From Zygnema cylindricum (taxonomy: Eukaryota > Streptophyta > Zygnematophyceae > Zygnematales > Zygnemataceae): a stretch of DNA of 64,000 nt. The notes under the pieces were generated by a model. It was given only the letters and a program-made list of their open reading frames with translations, searched no databases and was not told where the DNA came from. The number at the start of each line of letters is the position of its first letter. Position 1 is the stretch's first letter. Shown here one piece after another: positions 22,101-32,944 of this stretch. A program made the translations under genes and the position numbers. Location: NCBI GenBank assembly GCA_037447655.1, contig JBBHKE010002597.1:181055-245054 (forward strand), in the 5' to 3' direction.

Positions 22101-25100
22101 CCTCACCCCCCCCCCCCAGCTCCCTCCCCTCCCCCTCCAAACGCTTCGCCGCGACCCTCGGCGAACTCGTGGGCGGCCGCGTGGGCCTCGCCTTCGGCTC
22201 CACGGCCGTACTGCAGACAGCTGTCACTATATCCACGCGATACGCCATGACACGTGTCCAGTTCGGACCTCCCGGCCAATCAGAGTGGGCCATTTTGGAC
22301 TACCAGAGCCACCAGCAAAAATTAATGCCCATGGTCGCCAGCGCCTATGGCTTCCGGTTTGCGACGGAGGACTTGGTGGGGAAGTATGGGAGGATGAGGG
22401 GGAGGGAGAAGAGGGAGAGGGAGAGGGAGAGGGAGGGAGGGGTGGGAGGGGAGGAGGGAGAGGAGGAGGAGGAGGGGATGGTGGCGGATGTGCACGCGAT
22501 GGCGGCGGGGTTGAAGAGTTATGTGACGGCGTATACGCAGAGGGCGATAAGCGTGTGTAGGTGAGGAGGGAGGGGGGGGAGGGGGAGAGGGAAGGGGAGT
22601 GGGAGGGGGAAGGGAGAGGGAGAGGGAAGGGAGGGAAAGGGGAAGGGAAGAGGGGGATGGGAAGGAAGGGGGAAGGGAAGGGGAAAGGGAGGGAAGAGGA
22701 AGGGGGAGAGCGAAAGGGGGAGAGGAAGAGGGAAGGTGAGGAAGGCGGGACGGGCGCTTTTGTTTTTTCGGAGCTTGAAGGACAGCTGTTTTTTGGTTGT
22801 ACTTTTTTTTGTTTTCTTTGTTTTTAGTATTCAGTTAAAATGCATGTTTTGATTTGATTGTTTCACTCTCTCCTCGCTCCAGAGAGAGCTGTGGAGGTCA
22901 CGGCTACGCTGCGGTGAACCGTTTCGGAACTTTGAGAAACGATCACGATATTTTTCAAACCTTTGAGGGAGACAACACTGTTCTACTGCAACAGGTAACT
23001 TTCTCGTCCTCTCCCTCTTCTTCCCGCTCGCCCTCTCCTCCATCCTCTCCCTCTCTTCCCCCCCCTCCCTCTCCTCTCCCATCTCCCTCTCCTCTGCCCT
23101 CTCCCACTTGTTCCCGCTTCTCTCTACTTGACTGTCTCCCTGTACTTTCCTCTCTCCCACTTTCTTTCGTTTTCCGCTCTCCCATTTCCTTTCCATTCTC
23201 TGCGGCTTACTTTTTCGTTCCAGTTCCTCTCTCTCCATCTTTCACTCCCACATCATTTTTCTTTCATTCCCTCTCCATCTCCGTCGCCCTTCTTTTATTT
23301 TCTTCTCCTCTCTCCGTCTCCCTCTGTCCTTGTTTTATTTCAACCTCTTCAGGTTCTCCATCTCCTTGCCCTCTTTCTTTCACTTTATTTTCACCCTTTC
23401 TTTCCCCTCCTCTCTCTGTCTCTCTCTTTCTCTTCCCCTCTCCCTATATTACTCACCGCTGCCACCACCTTCCTTTTCTTCCACACAATCTCTAATAGGC
23501 GACTTTTGGACAAATTTTTCAACTCTCCATTCTTTTTCTTTTTAATTCTTTTTTTCTTCTCCGCTTCTTCCTTTCTTCTTCATGGTTTCTTCTTTTTTTT
23601 TTTTCCTTCTGTTCGTCTTCTCTTCTTTTCTTCCCTCTTCCTTTAATCGTCCCATTCCCGGAAAACAGGTTGCAGCCCACCTTTTAAAACAATACAAAGA
23701 AAAGTTTTCCGCGGGTCCGTTAACGGTGACATGGAACTACCTCCGGGAATCCATGGCGACCTATTTGGCTCAAACCAATCCCGTTGTGACACATCGTGAG
23801 GGACCGTCCCATCTCAGAGATCCGCAGTTTCAGTTGGACGCTTTCCGGGTAAGAGACCACAAAAGAAGAACAGAAAAAAAACCGAACACTGAAGAAACAA
23901 GAAAAAAGAGAAATAGATGGTGTGTTTGGATTTAGATTTGTTATATGGTTCTTTTTCCATTGGCGGCAAAGTAGGTTTTTCTTTGGTTTTTTTTTTTCCT
24001 AGGTTTTGTTGTGTTTCGTTTTGTTTTCACCGATGCGATGGAAGTGTTTTTGGCGAAACGAATGCAAAGACGAATGGCGGAAGGAAAGATATGTACCACT
24101 GGAGTCATATATAAAAATTTTATAATACGGTTTTCAGGAGGTTGTGGAGGATAGTCAGGATGAGTTGTAAGTAGAAAATGCTAGCTGGCAAATTTATTGA
24201 AATTTATGCGACTACGTGACATTTTTTTCTCTAGAAACGAAACAAAGTAAAGTCAAGGATAATGTGCTTATGAATTGATTCTTGTCATGGCACATAGGAT
24301 GGGTAGTTATTTTTTTTACTTATTTTGGATTTGACAAACTCACTGAAAAATTAATGCTAAAGAAGCGTTTATGTCGGATAAAGTCAATTAATGGAGAACT
24401 TCTTGGTATACGAAGAAAAAAAAAGCACCGCATTTTGGGTTTCTTGTCGTTTTAATTATGGATTTCTTCTGTCAATGACAGTATCACACAGTGAATTCAC
24501 ATCAATCTTCGCTGACAAAATCGGCTGAAAGAAAACCTCGTCTTTTATTTATTGACCTCTTATTTATTTTGTTTCCCGTTGTCTTATTTATTGTATTTTT
24601 GCAGTATCGTACAGCAAAGTTGCTACACACGGCGGCTTTAAGGCTGCGAAAACATTCGAGGAGGCTCGGAAGTTTCGGCGCATGGAACCGCTGCCTCAAC
24701 CATCTGTTGATGCTCGCGGAGTCTCACATAGAATCCGTTATTCTCGCCAAGTTCATCGAGGCGTATGAGAGGTGAGAGAGATAGAGGGAGAGAGAGAGGG
24801 CACATAGAGTCCGTTATTCTCGCCAAGTTCATCGAGGCGTATGAGAGATGAGAGAGATAGAGGAAGAGAGAGAGGGCACATAGAGTCCGTTATTCTCGCC
24901 AAGTTCATCGAGGCGTAGGAGAGGTGAGAGAGATAGAGGGAGAGAGAGAGGGCACATAGAGTCCGTTATTTTCAACAAGTTCGTCAAGACTTATAAGAGA
25001 GAGAGAGGGAGAGGGAAAGAGAGAGTTTTTCTTGTTGATTGTGATGAGTTAATGAGTTATGATGAGACAATCGATATAAGATATAGGAGAGAAGGGCGAT

Positions 25101-26324
25101 TGGAGAGAAAAAGGAGAGAAAATGGAGCTTGGGGTAAAATTGTTGAAGTATGACTTGCTTTTGTTGTGTAATAATGGTTTTTTTGTCTTTTTTTTAAATA
25201 CTTTTATCTGATTGGGTAATTACAGAGTGGAAAATAAGGAATGTCGGAAGGCTCTGAAGATGCTCTGTGATCTTTATGCTTTGGAGAGAATTTGGAGCGA
25301 TATCGGAACCTATCGAAATGAAGATTATGTGGCTCCTAACAAAGCTAAGGTATAAAGAGTTTTTAGGATTAAAAAACTTCTCCCTAGCACTCTTCCTGTG
25401 TTTTTCGATTGAAATTTTAGGTTGAAGGAAGTGAAAGCTTTCCTGAGCCTTGTTTTCTTTCATTAAGAAGATTTTTTAAAGCACGTTTGGTTTTGTTTGG
25501 TCTGATTGTTTGTTCCTTCTTTTCTTTTCTTTCTTTCTTACTTTCTTCCTCCCTCCCTCCCGTCCTCTCTCCCTCCCTCCCCTCCTTCCTTCCTTTCTTC
25601 CTTCTCTCCCATATATATGTTTTTGTGTTGATAAATGAAGAATGAATCGTCTGAGAAGATGAAATGTTTCAGATGTTTTTGTTGAGATTTTTTAGAAGTT
25701 TTGCAGAATTCTTAGTGTTTGCAGTATTTTCACAGAAAATATCACGGAAAAATATGCAGAAGATTTTGAAGATTTTTTTTCAGAATTTCTATAGGAAATT
25801 TTGCAGAAAGTTCAAAAATCACAATCCTGAAAAATTTTCAACAAGAAATTCAGTGTCGTTTGAAATTTAAAATATATCAGGCAATTCACCACTAAGTTTT
25901 TTTACTGTTTTACTTATACACTAAATAATTACACCAATACAATCTGGTTTGTTGTTCAAAATTTATGATATAACAAGCAAATTGCCTTTATATTTATCAC
26001 ATTTTACTTATATACTAATACAATTATGCTAATATAATCTGGTTTATCGTTCAAAATTTAAAATATAACACAGGCAATTCACCACTGAATCTTTTTACTG
26101 TTTACTATTATACTAAAAGATTATGCTAATACAATCTGGTTTGCCGTTTAAAATTGAAAATATAACAGGCAATTCACCGTCAAGTTGAGATTTTGTGCCA
26201 CGAAGCGAGAGGTTCGGCGCAATCTTTAGTCGATGCTTTTGGAATTCCCGATGAACTTTTAAGAGCTCCCATTGGCCTTCAATCTGGACCGTACACAGAA
26301 TATTCCCAGCATGTCGGTTGGTAA
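18700..26324 (+). CDS. ACX2: Peroxisomal acyl-CoA oxidase, ACX2 type, complete, ten exons
   Basis: FAD-dependent first enzyme of peroxisomal beta-oxidation: oxidises long-chain acyl-CoA to trans-2-enoyl-CoA and makes H2O2. Exons: 18,700-19,112; 19,404-19,519; 19,774-19,987; 21,322-21,492; 22,120-22,560; 22,883-22,994; 23,669-23,848; 24,605-24,771; 25,226-25,349; 26,169-26,324. They sum to 2,094 nt (697 aa plus stop), close to the ~690 aa of plant ACX2. All borders are GT-AG and phases fit. Residues 9-17 are a PTS2 signal (RLTSLSHHL); there is no C-terminal SKL. FAD/substrate motifs are TELHHGSN (172-179) and [14 protein letters not shown] carries the predicted catalytic Glu480. GGHGY (456-460) is also intact. 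Odd points are an Arg/Glu-rich stretch at 398-424, a CT-derived Ser/Pro tract after the PTS2, and duplicated exon borders in introns 4, 8 and 9. Exons 3 and 5 are GC-rich; exons 7-10 are AT-richer. Confidence 0.95.
20088..20960 (+). repeat. G-rich minisatellite in ACX2 intron 3
   Basis: Around 80 units of GGGGAAACAC and length variants (GGGGGAAACAC, GGGAAAAAAC, GGGGAAATAC). A higher-order pattern of ~115-125 bp, marked by AAAACCGGGGAAAACCCGGG, recurs at about 20,411, 20,681, 20,796 and 20,920. On the sense strand almost every four consecutive units satisfy the G3+N1-7 quadruplex rule. Long open frames on both strands are repeat artefacts. Confidence 0.95.
21776..21847 (+). pseudogene. Decayed duplicate of ACX2 exon 5 start (1)
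   Basis: CTCTAAACGCTTCCC and GGTGAACTCATCGGTGG followed by GGGCCTCGCC align with the start of true exon 5 at 22,120. Stops and substitutions make it non-coding. It lies in intron 4 within pyrimidine-rich repeats resembling those before the real exon. Confidence 0.75.
21961..22031 (+). pseudogene. Decayed duplicate of ACX2 exon 5 start (2)
   Basis: A CCCCCAG acceptor-like end precedes TTCC...CTCCAGATGCTTCAC, GCGACCCCCGGAAAACTTG and GTCGCGAGGGCC, aligned with the first ~65 nt of exon 5. It is followed by AAAACCTTTCTAACCCTCTCC, a string that also precedes the other decoy, so intron and exon edge were duplicated together. Confidence 0.7.
24725..25000 (+). repeat. Four 76-bp tandem copies of the ACX2 exon 8 end and donor site
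   Basis: Copies start at 24,725 (the real exon end), 24,801, 24,877 and 24,953, exactly 76 bp apart. Each holds CACATAGARTCCGTTATT, the rest of the exon end, the donor region and a GAGAGATAGAGG tail. Copy 2 has the donor GT changed to AT, copy 3 keeps GAGAGGTGAGAG, and copy 4 is decayed. Use of copy 3 would bring an in-frame TGA immediately after the first exon end. Confidence 0.95.
25881..26178 (+). repeat. ~96-bp tandem repeats ending in the exon 10 acceptor of ACX2
   Basis: GCAATTCACC, the first ten bases of exon 10, occurs at 25,881, 26,074 and 26,169 with a diverged copy at 25,977, giving periods of 96, 97 and 95 bp. Units also share TACAATCTGGTTTG and AAAATATAACA. The copies at 25,881 and 26,074 keep a CAG acceptor, so intron 9 has decoy 3' splice sites. 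Confidence 0.9.
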
Positions 26325-27344
26325 AACCTTCTTCTTTTATCAAATTTTATTTTGGAACGGGAAGCGTCTCGACTTCGGCATGAAATCGAAGGAAGAGTTT
26401 GTGTGAAAGTTGATCTTTAATTTCTTTCTGTTCATTCTTATACCATGGAAAAGTATTGTTTGCCTTTAGGATTAAGATATATTGTTTTGGGAGAGACAAG
26501 GAAAATGAGATTTTATATCCCGCGTTTCGCGGGACATTCTTTGGTACAGTTCAGTGAAGGACTGTCCCCGTTGAGATTTACTGGTGAAGAAGAGGGAGAG
26601 GGGAGGAGCGGAGGAGAAAACTGCTTCAGTGCCCTTTTTTTTTTTTTTTGAAGGAGACCGGCTTCCAGATCTACATCTGGAGAGGCGGCTCGAGTATAAT
26701 TGGAAATTTATAACAAATTGAGGGAAAATATTTTAGCAAAAAATGGTTAATTCCATTACATTTGACAAAATATTAAAAGACCTCATTGTTCTTTACTGCT
26801 TTAAACTGTTTTTAATGAGAATGATTTTCTTTTTTCAATTCAAGATTTTCAACCTCGATGATGGATTGCTATTGTGTTTTGAATTGCGTGAAAGGGATGA
26901 TGTTGTCTCCTCTGTTATTTTATCAGAATTCAATCATCTATTTGTATTTACAAAAAAAATCTGTATAATACGTATATGCTATGGGGTAACTACGTAGAAC
27001 ACTCCCAATTGTGGGTTAAACGTGTTTAAACGGTTATAAAGCAACATGAATTTGTCAACCATGACTAGAAGAGTGTCAATAACAACTCGCCTTTTATCGG
27101 TAAATGTTCTTCTTGTGAAAGATTCTCGCTCAATTTTCAACATTGCAACAAAACTGAGACACTCTCAGTTCAGTTTTGAATGTAGTCAATATATGAATAC
27201 AATGGAACTCACATATATCACAGTCAAATTTGTATTTGACTAAAGCAATCCAATTTCTGACTACAATCTTTCTAGATGTCGAATTTTCGAAACATGCAAA
27301 AAGACAGAAAACACAAAAATGTTTTCAACGCGTCTAGCATTTAA
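26325..27344. other. 3' flank of ACX2, no gene seen
   Basis: Presumably 3' UTR then intergenic. A short perfect hairpin TCCCGCGTTTCGCGGGA lies at about 26,518-26,534; no U run follows and it is only noted. Confidence 0.45.
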
Positions 27345-27431
27345 TGGGGGCGAGAGGGCGAGAGAGGGCGAGAGAGGGCGAGAGGGTGAGGGCGAGGACG
27401 AAGGCGAGAGGGTGAGAGCGAGGGCGAGGGC
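27345..27431. repeat. (GAGAGGGC)n microsatellite
   Basis: Units of GAGAGGGC with variants such as GAGGGTGAGGGC, continuing after 28,458 on the other side of a solo LTR that split it. Confidence 0.85.
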
Positions 27432-28457
27432 TGTTGATTTGAGACAACTGGTGCCACTGAAAAAGATGAAGAGGCACCGGCAGTTGCCATGACAACCAAA
27501 TATGCAAAGAGGAAACTCTCACGAAATCCCACAAACGACCGACTTCACAATGAAGCCCCGAGCAAATCAGACACACCCTAGGTCTGCAAATTTGCCACAA
27601 TGTAGAATATACACAAAAGAAAACACATGCAGAGTTTCACAAGGTTCTGCCAAAAGATCACAATGATCTTACAATTCAAAACACCCAAAAACTGCTTCGC
27701 AGTTTTCTTACACAACAAATCCTTCTTCCTAAAATATTCTAAGTCCTACATATACAAGTGAGCCTACAGCTGAACACGTCGTACCATAATTACCATGGTC
27801 GATTGGTACACTAATCTTCATTAAACAAAACCTCACCGTCAACCGTACATAAAATATTTAGAACGATCCAGGATCAGAGAGCCGCTAAAATGAAATAGTG
27901 CGCGGTCAAAGTTCGTCTGCAGAAATGACGGCGCAGTCAAGAGTTCTCTTCCAAAAATAACGGCGGCTTCCGTCCGCCGTCCGCGTATTCTTTCATCACT
28001 GAAGATGAACCTCCACGTGTAACTTCGGTCCTCAGTTGAACCTGTACTTCTTCTTCTGGAACAACCCAATCTTGACTTTCTCACGGACCGACACGTGTGC
28101 CTGAAGTGCACCGAATCTGTGTACTCCCTTTTGAGTTACATACTCACTAAATCATGTCTCTGTCAATTTATCTTAACACAAATTGACTCATATTCGGAAC
28201 AACTTTCTTGCGCAGACTGCTATAGCTGCTATGACCCTGTTGTGAGTTCTATGACTGCTAGGACTGCTATGACTGCTATGATCTGTCAGCGCAACTGCGA
28301 TATTAGAGTAGCGCTGCTGCGATGTCACATCACCGCAACATAGCAGCACAACAACAAGTGTAGAGTGCTCAAGGTTTCCAGCTGCGATGTCAGACTTAGC
28401 GCAGCATGGCAGTATAGCAACAAGATATAGAGAGGACTCAAGGTTTCCAAAACAACA
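27432..28457. mobile_element. Solo LTR with perfect 5-bp TSD
   Basis: TGTTGATTTG...CCAAAACAACA, 1,026 bp, flanked by AGGGC at 27,427-27,431 and 28,458-28,462. No internal sequence remains. Its ends resemble the LTRs at 30,764-31,608 and 40,064-40,945. Confidence 0.85.
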
Positions 28458-28468
28458 AGGGCGAGGGT

Positions 28469-29421
28469 TGAAATTCTGTGGACTCCATAATCCCACAGAA
28501 TGAGCATCTCAAACTAAGCCTCTAGGAAAACCCGGACCCACTATAGTTCATCAAGGAATATCTACCACCCAAGCAAGCAAAATCTTTGACCAGCTGGACA
28601 AGACTCCCTTGAGTCGAACCCAAAAAGTTTCTCCAAATTTGCTCCATGGAGCAGTAAGTTATCGTTGTTCAAAGACGACGGAAGACAACGGATTTATAAA
28701 GATGGCCTTTAGGAGAGAGGGCTTCAAAGATATCCTAAAAACTTGAAGTCATAGACTACCTACTCACAAAGTCTATCTACTACTGAACCTTCAGCCAATG
28801 AGAGGACTGTAAAGTAACGTGAGCAATGTACAAAATTTACTAGCCGCCACAGAATTTGTACGACAATTGTATGGCACCACTAAGGAGGGTGCACCTTCCA
28901 TGTCCGACGCCATGGATTTTTTGTGTCCTCCTCCGCTCACCTTTGACGACTGCCACGTTTCTATTTGTGGCTATTTTTGGCGAAAACCGCCAAAAGAGTC
29001 ATTCCGAGTTGTTTGTGCTCACATGAGCCGTCAGCTCCCAAAAATGTCGTCAGTCCGATTTAGTCGGCGTGAAGAGTGTTCTTTGTGGCCGTTGTACTAC
29101 GTCGGTTCTATGTTCACCAATTTGTCAATCACCGTTAAATTGATTTATAACCTTGTGAACTTTTAATATAATTACCGTACACTGTATCTGTAATAATCCA
29201 ATTTGACTTACTGAATAAGGCTGACGATGAAATTTGGATTGTGCATGACCTTGGCTCAAATCTAGGTCGGTCCAATTGTTTGGTGAAGACAATCGCTTTC
29301 GCTCCTTGGCCTCCAAGGAGGCAGCCATGGTGGTTTTCCGCCTAACTCTCTCTCTCTCTCTCTCTCTCCTAACTAAAGTTTAGGAAATGAACAAGAAACC
29401 TAAAAATTGCATTTTTCAACA
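28469..29421 (-). mobile_element. 3' LTR of copia fragment
   Basis: TGAAATTCTG...TTTTTCAACA, followed on the right by a minus-strand purine tract (TAAGGGGGG) and RNase H, as a 3' LTR should be. The left part resembles the LTR at 48,516 (TGAAACTCTG). A GGAGGCAGCCATGG element and a CT run lie near 29,320-29,370. Confidence 0.65.
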
Positions 29422-29434
29422 CCCCCCTTAATTC

Positions 29435-30090
29435 TTAGTCACTTTTTAATTTTATTCCACACTCCTTTCTATAATACATTAATTTAGGCAAAGAGACAAA
29501 TTTAGTCATCACATGGGCTATCATCTGCCCGTCAGGTATGTACATCATTTTGACCATCTTATTCTCCACTTTTTCCCTGACAAAACTTAACTTAACATCC
29601 ATATGTTTTGCCTTAAAGTGGTGATTGGGATTGGTTGCAATAGCAATGGCAACCTGATTATTAGAGAAGACATTTAGAAAACCACTTTTCGTATTTCCCA
29701 ATTCTTGAAGCAAACCCTTTGCCAACATCAATTCTTTCACCACAATAGAAGCGATTATGTACCCCGCCTTCATTGTGGATTGAGCAATGACCTTTTGTTT
29801 CTTGCTACTCCAACAAGAAACACCCTCCTCAATTTCCAAGATAAAATTAGATGTGGATCTTGTGAGAAGAACATCACCAAAACTAACATCACTCCAAGTG
29901 GTGATGTCATCACCAAAACTAACATCAATCCCAGTTGTGATGTCAGTATCACTGCCTCCTTGATACAACCATAGATCCCGAGTCCCAACTGGATACCTTA
30001 TTACCCTCTTAGCTGCCTCCCAGCTTCTATTTTTAGGATTATTAAGGCTCATACTTAGGACCCCAACTGCTACTATATCAAGCCTAGTGT
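29435..30090 (-). pseudogene. Copia RNase H fragment
   Basis: On the minus strand the frame carries the copia RNase H region: DVSFGD, WSSKKQKVIAQST, SNNQVAIAIATNPNHHFKAK and a degraded MTK tail. It is cut on its 5' side at about 30,090, where unrelated sequence containing the 127-bp dispersed segment begins. RT and upstream parts are absent. Confidence 0.85.
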
Positions 30091-30095
30091 TGTCA

Positions 30096-30222
30096 TGCAT
30101 GAGAGAGAAACAAGGACACCATGCATCATAGCCAACAAAGTCATGCTCACAAACATATATACAAACGAAAATCAATATCGAGGGACAAAAAGTATATACA
30201 CCATGAGAAATAATAAATGTGA
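30096..30222. repeat. 127-bp segment, identical copy at 34,510-34,636
   Basis: By eye every base agrees with 34,510-34,636, from TGCATGAGAGAGAAAC to AATAATAAATGTGA, in different surroundings. The last ~28 bp (TATACACCATGAGAAATAAT) also occur at about 52,128. Origin unknown. Confidence 0.85.
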
Positions 30223-30763
30223 ATGTAACAAAAAAGAGAAGGGAAAGAGTGAGATGGACCCAATAATCTCCCACCACGAGGTAGCCACTAGGCTCTCGGG
30301 TCTCTATGGTATTCAATACAAGTGTTATCTCAAAGTGGCAGCGAAGCAATAACAAATTCTAACCAAAACAAGGAAAATTCCAACTCCGGCCGAAATTCCC
30401 TTCCCCACTCCCAACCGAAATACAAACACAACAAATATAAACATTCTAAGTTGTTCAGCTGCCCGCAGATGGTGCAACCGGATCCAGATGCCTTCCCACT
30501 CGACCTCCAATCCACCACTTTCCAAAAAGACTCAAGTTTGGAGGGAATCCTTCCAGACTTGGCTTACGGCGACGTGGATTAAAGAATGTGGGCAGAAAAT
30601 AAGATGGTATATAAGTGTACAGACTGACTTCTATCACTAGCTAGCCAACAGCAAAGAAAATGTGTGCAATCGGTAGTGGAAGAGCAAGAAAGAAGCTCAG
30701 CCGCCAAGAGAGAATTCTTGTCCAAAAGCTAAAATCGCTAAGTCTGAAAATTAGCCTAGGTAG
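30223..30763. other. Unassigned repeat-like sequence
   Basis: GAGTGAGATGGACCCAATAAT near 30,250 recurs at about 52,190, so part of this is a dispersed repeat. No gene recognised. Confidence 0.4.
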
Positions 30764-31608
30764 TGTTGTTCTGTGACAACTGCTGGTACTGAAGATGAGG
30801 AAAAAGCAACAGTAGTCATTATAGAACAAAGTAATTGAGGAGGCTTCCACGAAGACCAATGGCAAAACAACAAATTTGATGAACAATAACTTTCAACACA
30901 GGGACAGAAGAGTCAAAAAAATATATCACAATGTAGATGACATACAAAAGGACACACACACAAAATTTCAATCAATTCTGCTCACAAATCTGTGAGATAT
31001 TAAGAGATAAAAAGTTAGAAATACCGCATATACAGTTTTCCATATCATTTGTTCCTATTCAATAAAATTCACTAAGTCCTACTTCTATACACTGAAACCA
31101 CACTAACCTGCACGGAGGCTTTCCAGCTATACGTCTACCAACCTAACACAACAAATACTGTGAGTATACCCGTATACAGAAGTTATGTCATAAAACACAT
31201 ACTCTACACTAATCAACTAATTCGCTACAGAAAAAATTCTGTTATACCAAATATTTATACCGACGTTCAGACACGGAAAAGCTATTGTGATCTAGTCATG
31301 CCTCGTCAATATATATTGGCGGCGGCTGTCAGCCGTCCGATTAGAAGATTTGACACCACAGATGTGACTTCAAGAAGTCCCGTGACCCTGCCGGATTTCC
31401 GTACGTCCACGGAGGACATACTCACGCATGACTCCCAAATGACAACGCGTGTCCCAAGTGTGACCAAACCATGAACTCCCAACTTCACTGTCACACTAAT
31501 TTCGGTAAGTGCTGAACCAAACTCTGCCAAAAATAACCTAAGTCCTGAACAACTCTCTCTCCCTCACGGCTGAGGCATAGAGAAGACTAAAGCTTTCCGA
31601 AAACAACA
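30764..31608. mobile_element. Solo LTR
   Basis: TGTTGTTCTGTGAC...GAAAACAACA, 845 bp. The flanks GGTAG and AGTAG agree in four of five bases, a likely decayed target duplication. Same LTR family as 40,064-40,945. Confidence 0.7.
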
Positions 31609-31759
31609 AGTAGAAGCTAAGCTACGCCTACACCAACCTAACCTAAATCTAGGCTAGTCTACATGGACGAAACTACTTAAGATGTCAACCAATAGGCGGC
31701 CGACATCGTCTGCCGTACATTCCGCAAAATCCACTATCAAAGGGTAAAAACACTCCCTA

Positions 31760-32850
31760 ACTACGTGTCGCGTGAACTTACATGGGTTCACGACTTAAGT
31801 GAAAGGTGGTAATGAATCGCCACCAAATGATATCTTTGAACCCGCGATCCGTATGTCGTTCACACGATATCTGTTGAAAAAAGGAAGTATTTTATAGTCT
31901 TTCTTACGGCCATATTGTAAGCCCTCATACTTGTCGTAGTCACTTAAGACTTGCAGGCAGCCATGGCTGCCCCATACAGCCAAGGAGATAGAGCAGAAAC
32001 TTTTAGTTAGTTTCCTGCAAAAGGTAGACTCTCACTAGTGGGACTTGATCCGGTGACCTCCAGATGATTGCCGTACTATTTAGCCGTCAGCCTTATGCGG
32101 TAGGTCTATATGAAACGATATACGCATTATATTTGATTCATATTTATAATGTGACGCGACGCTATACTTCATTTAACACATTACAAGATGAAGTGAACAT
32201 AAAACGTGCAGGACCGCACGAAATAAAGTACCGCATGAAATAAAGTACCGCACGAAACGACATTCATTTTCGACGAACGAGATTGAATATGGTTCGCGAT
32301 CAACGGCTCGCAGAGGCGCAAGATTTCCGAATGGTATTTTTGGCGGTTTACAAAGCAGATGTCGGTGGAAGACACGTGGCAATACATGGTTCGATGGCTA
32401 TCGCGGGACGAGCAACTACGACTCTAGAACTGACACGCGTTAGCGGAACGACCATGCCGTACTATGGCCATACAAGAAATACAACGGTACCTGTACCTTC
32501 TTGTACTTTACAGTCTTCTAATTGGTTACGCACACTAGAAGTAGGCTTAGAGAGGGAGTTTAGGACTTAGAAAAATTCTGAGGTAGCCGCCTCTCACCCA
32601 GAGATCATCTGTACAAATAGGTCATTTTTGACCATTGATAACTTAATGCTCAGGGGAGCAAATTCAGTGATTCTTTTTGCAAGGGACTCAAGGGAGTTCA
32701 GGCTACACAAGGGTATAGTCGGTCAAAATTTTTGCGTCCCAGGGCGGGACTTATTCATTGTCAAAGTCAAAAGTGCATATTTTATCCTAGAGGCTTCATA
32801 TAAGCTGGACATTCTGTGTACCAATGGAGGTCACAGACTTCCGAATTATG
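31760..32850 (+). mobile_element. LTR region of a plus-strand copia element (borders approximate)
   Basis: Homologous in opposite orientation to the LTRs at 9,527 and 51,056, and directly upstream of gag on the same strand, so a 5' LTR. It contains, antisense, the block CTTGTCGTAGTCACTTAAG (31,929) and a tRNA-like segment (about 32,035-32,112). Borders were not resolved. Confidence 0.5.
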
Positions 32851-32944
32851 GGCTCACCCTCTAGGGTGCCCATTTTCAATAAAACAGGGTTCATCTAATG
32901 GGAAACCATGATGAGGGGTGCATTGTTTGAAAAATGGCTATAAG

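Noticed and set aside
26518-26534. Hairpin as a transcription terminator or small RNA
   Set aside because: A single short palindrome without context; nothing else supports a function.
28819-29166. 115-codon plus-strand frame
   Set aside because: Falls entirely within a copia LTR and shows no domain.
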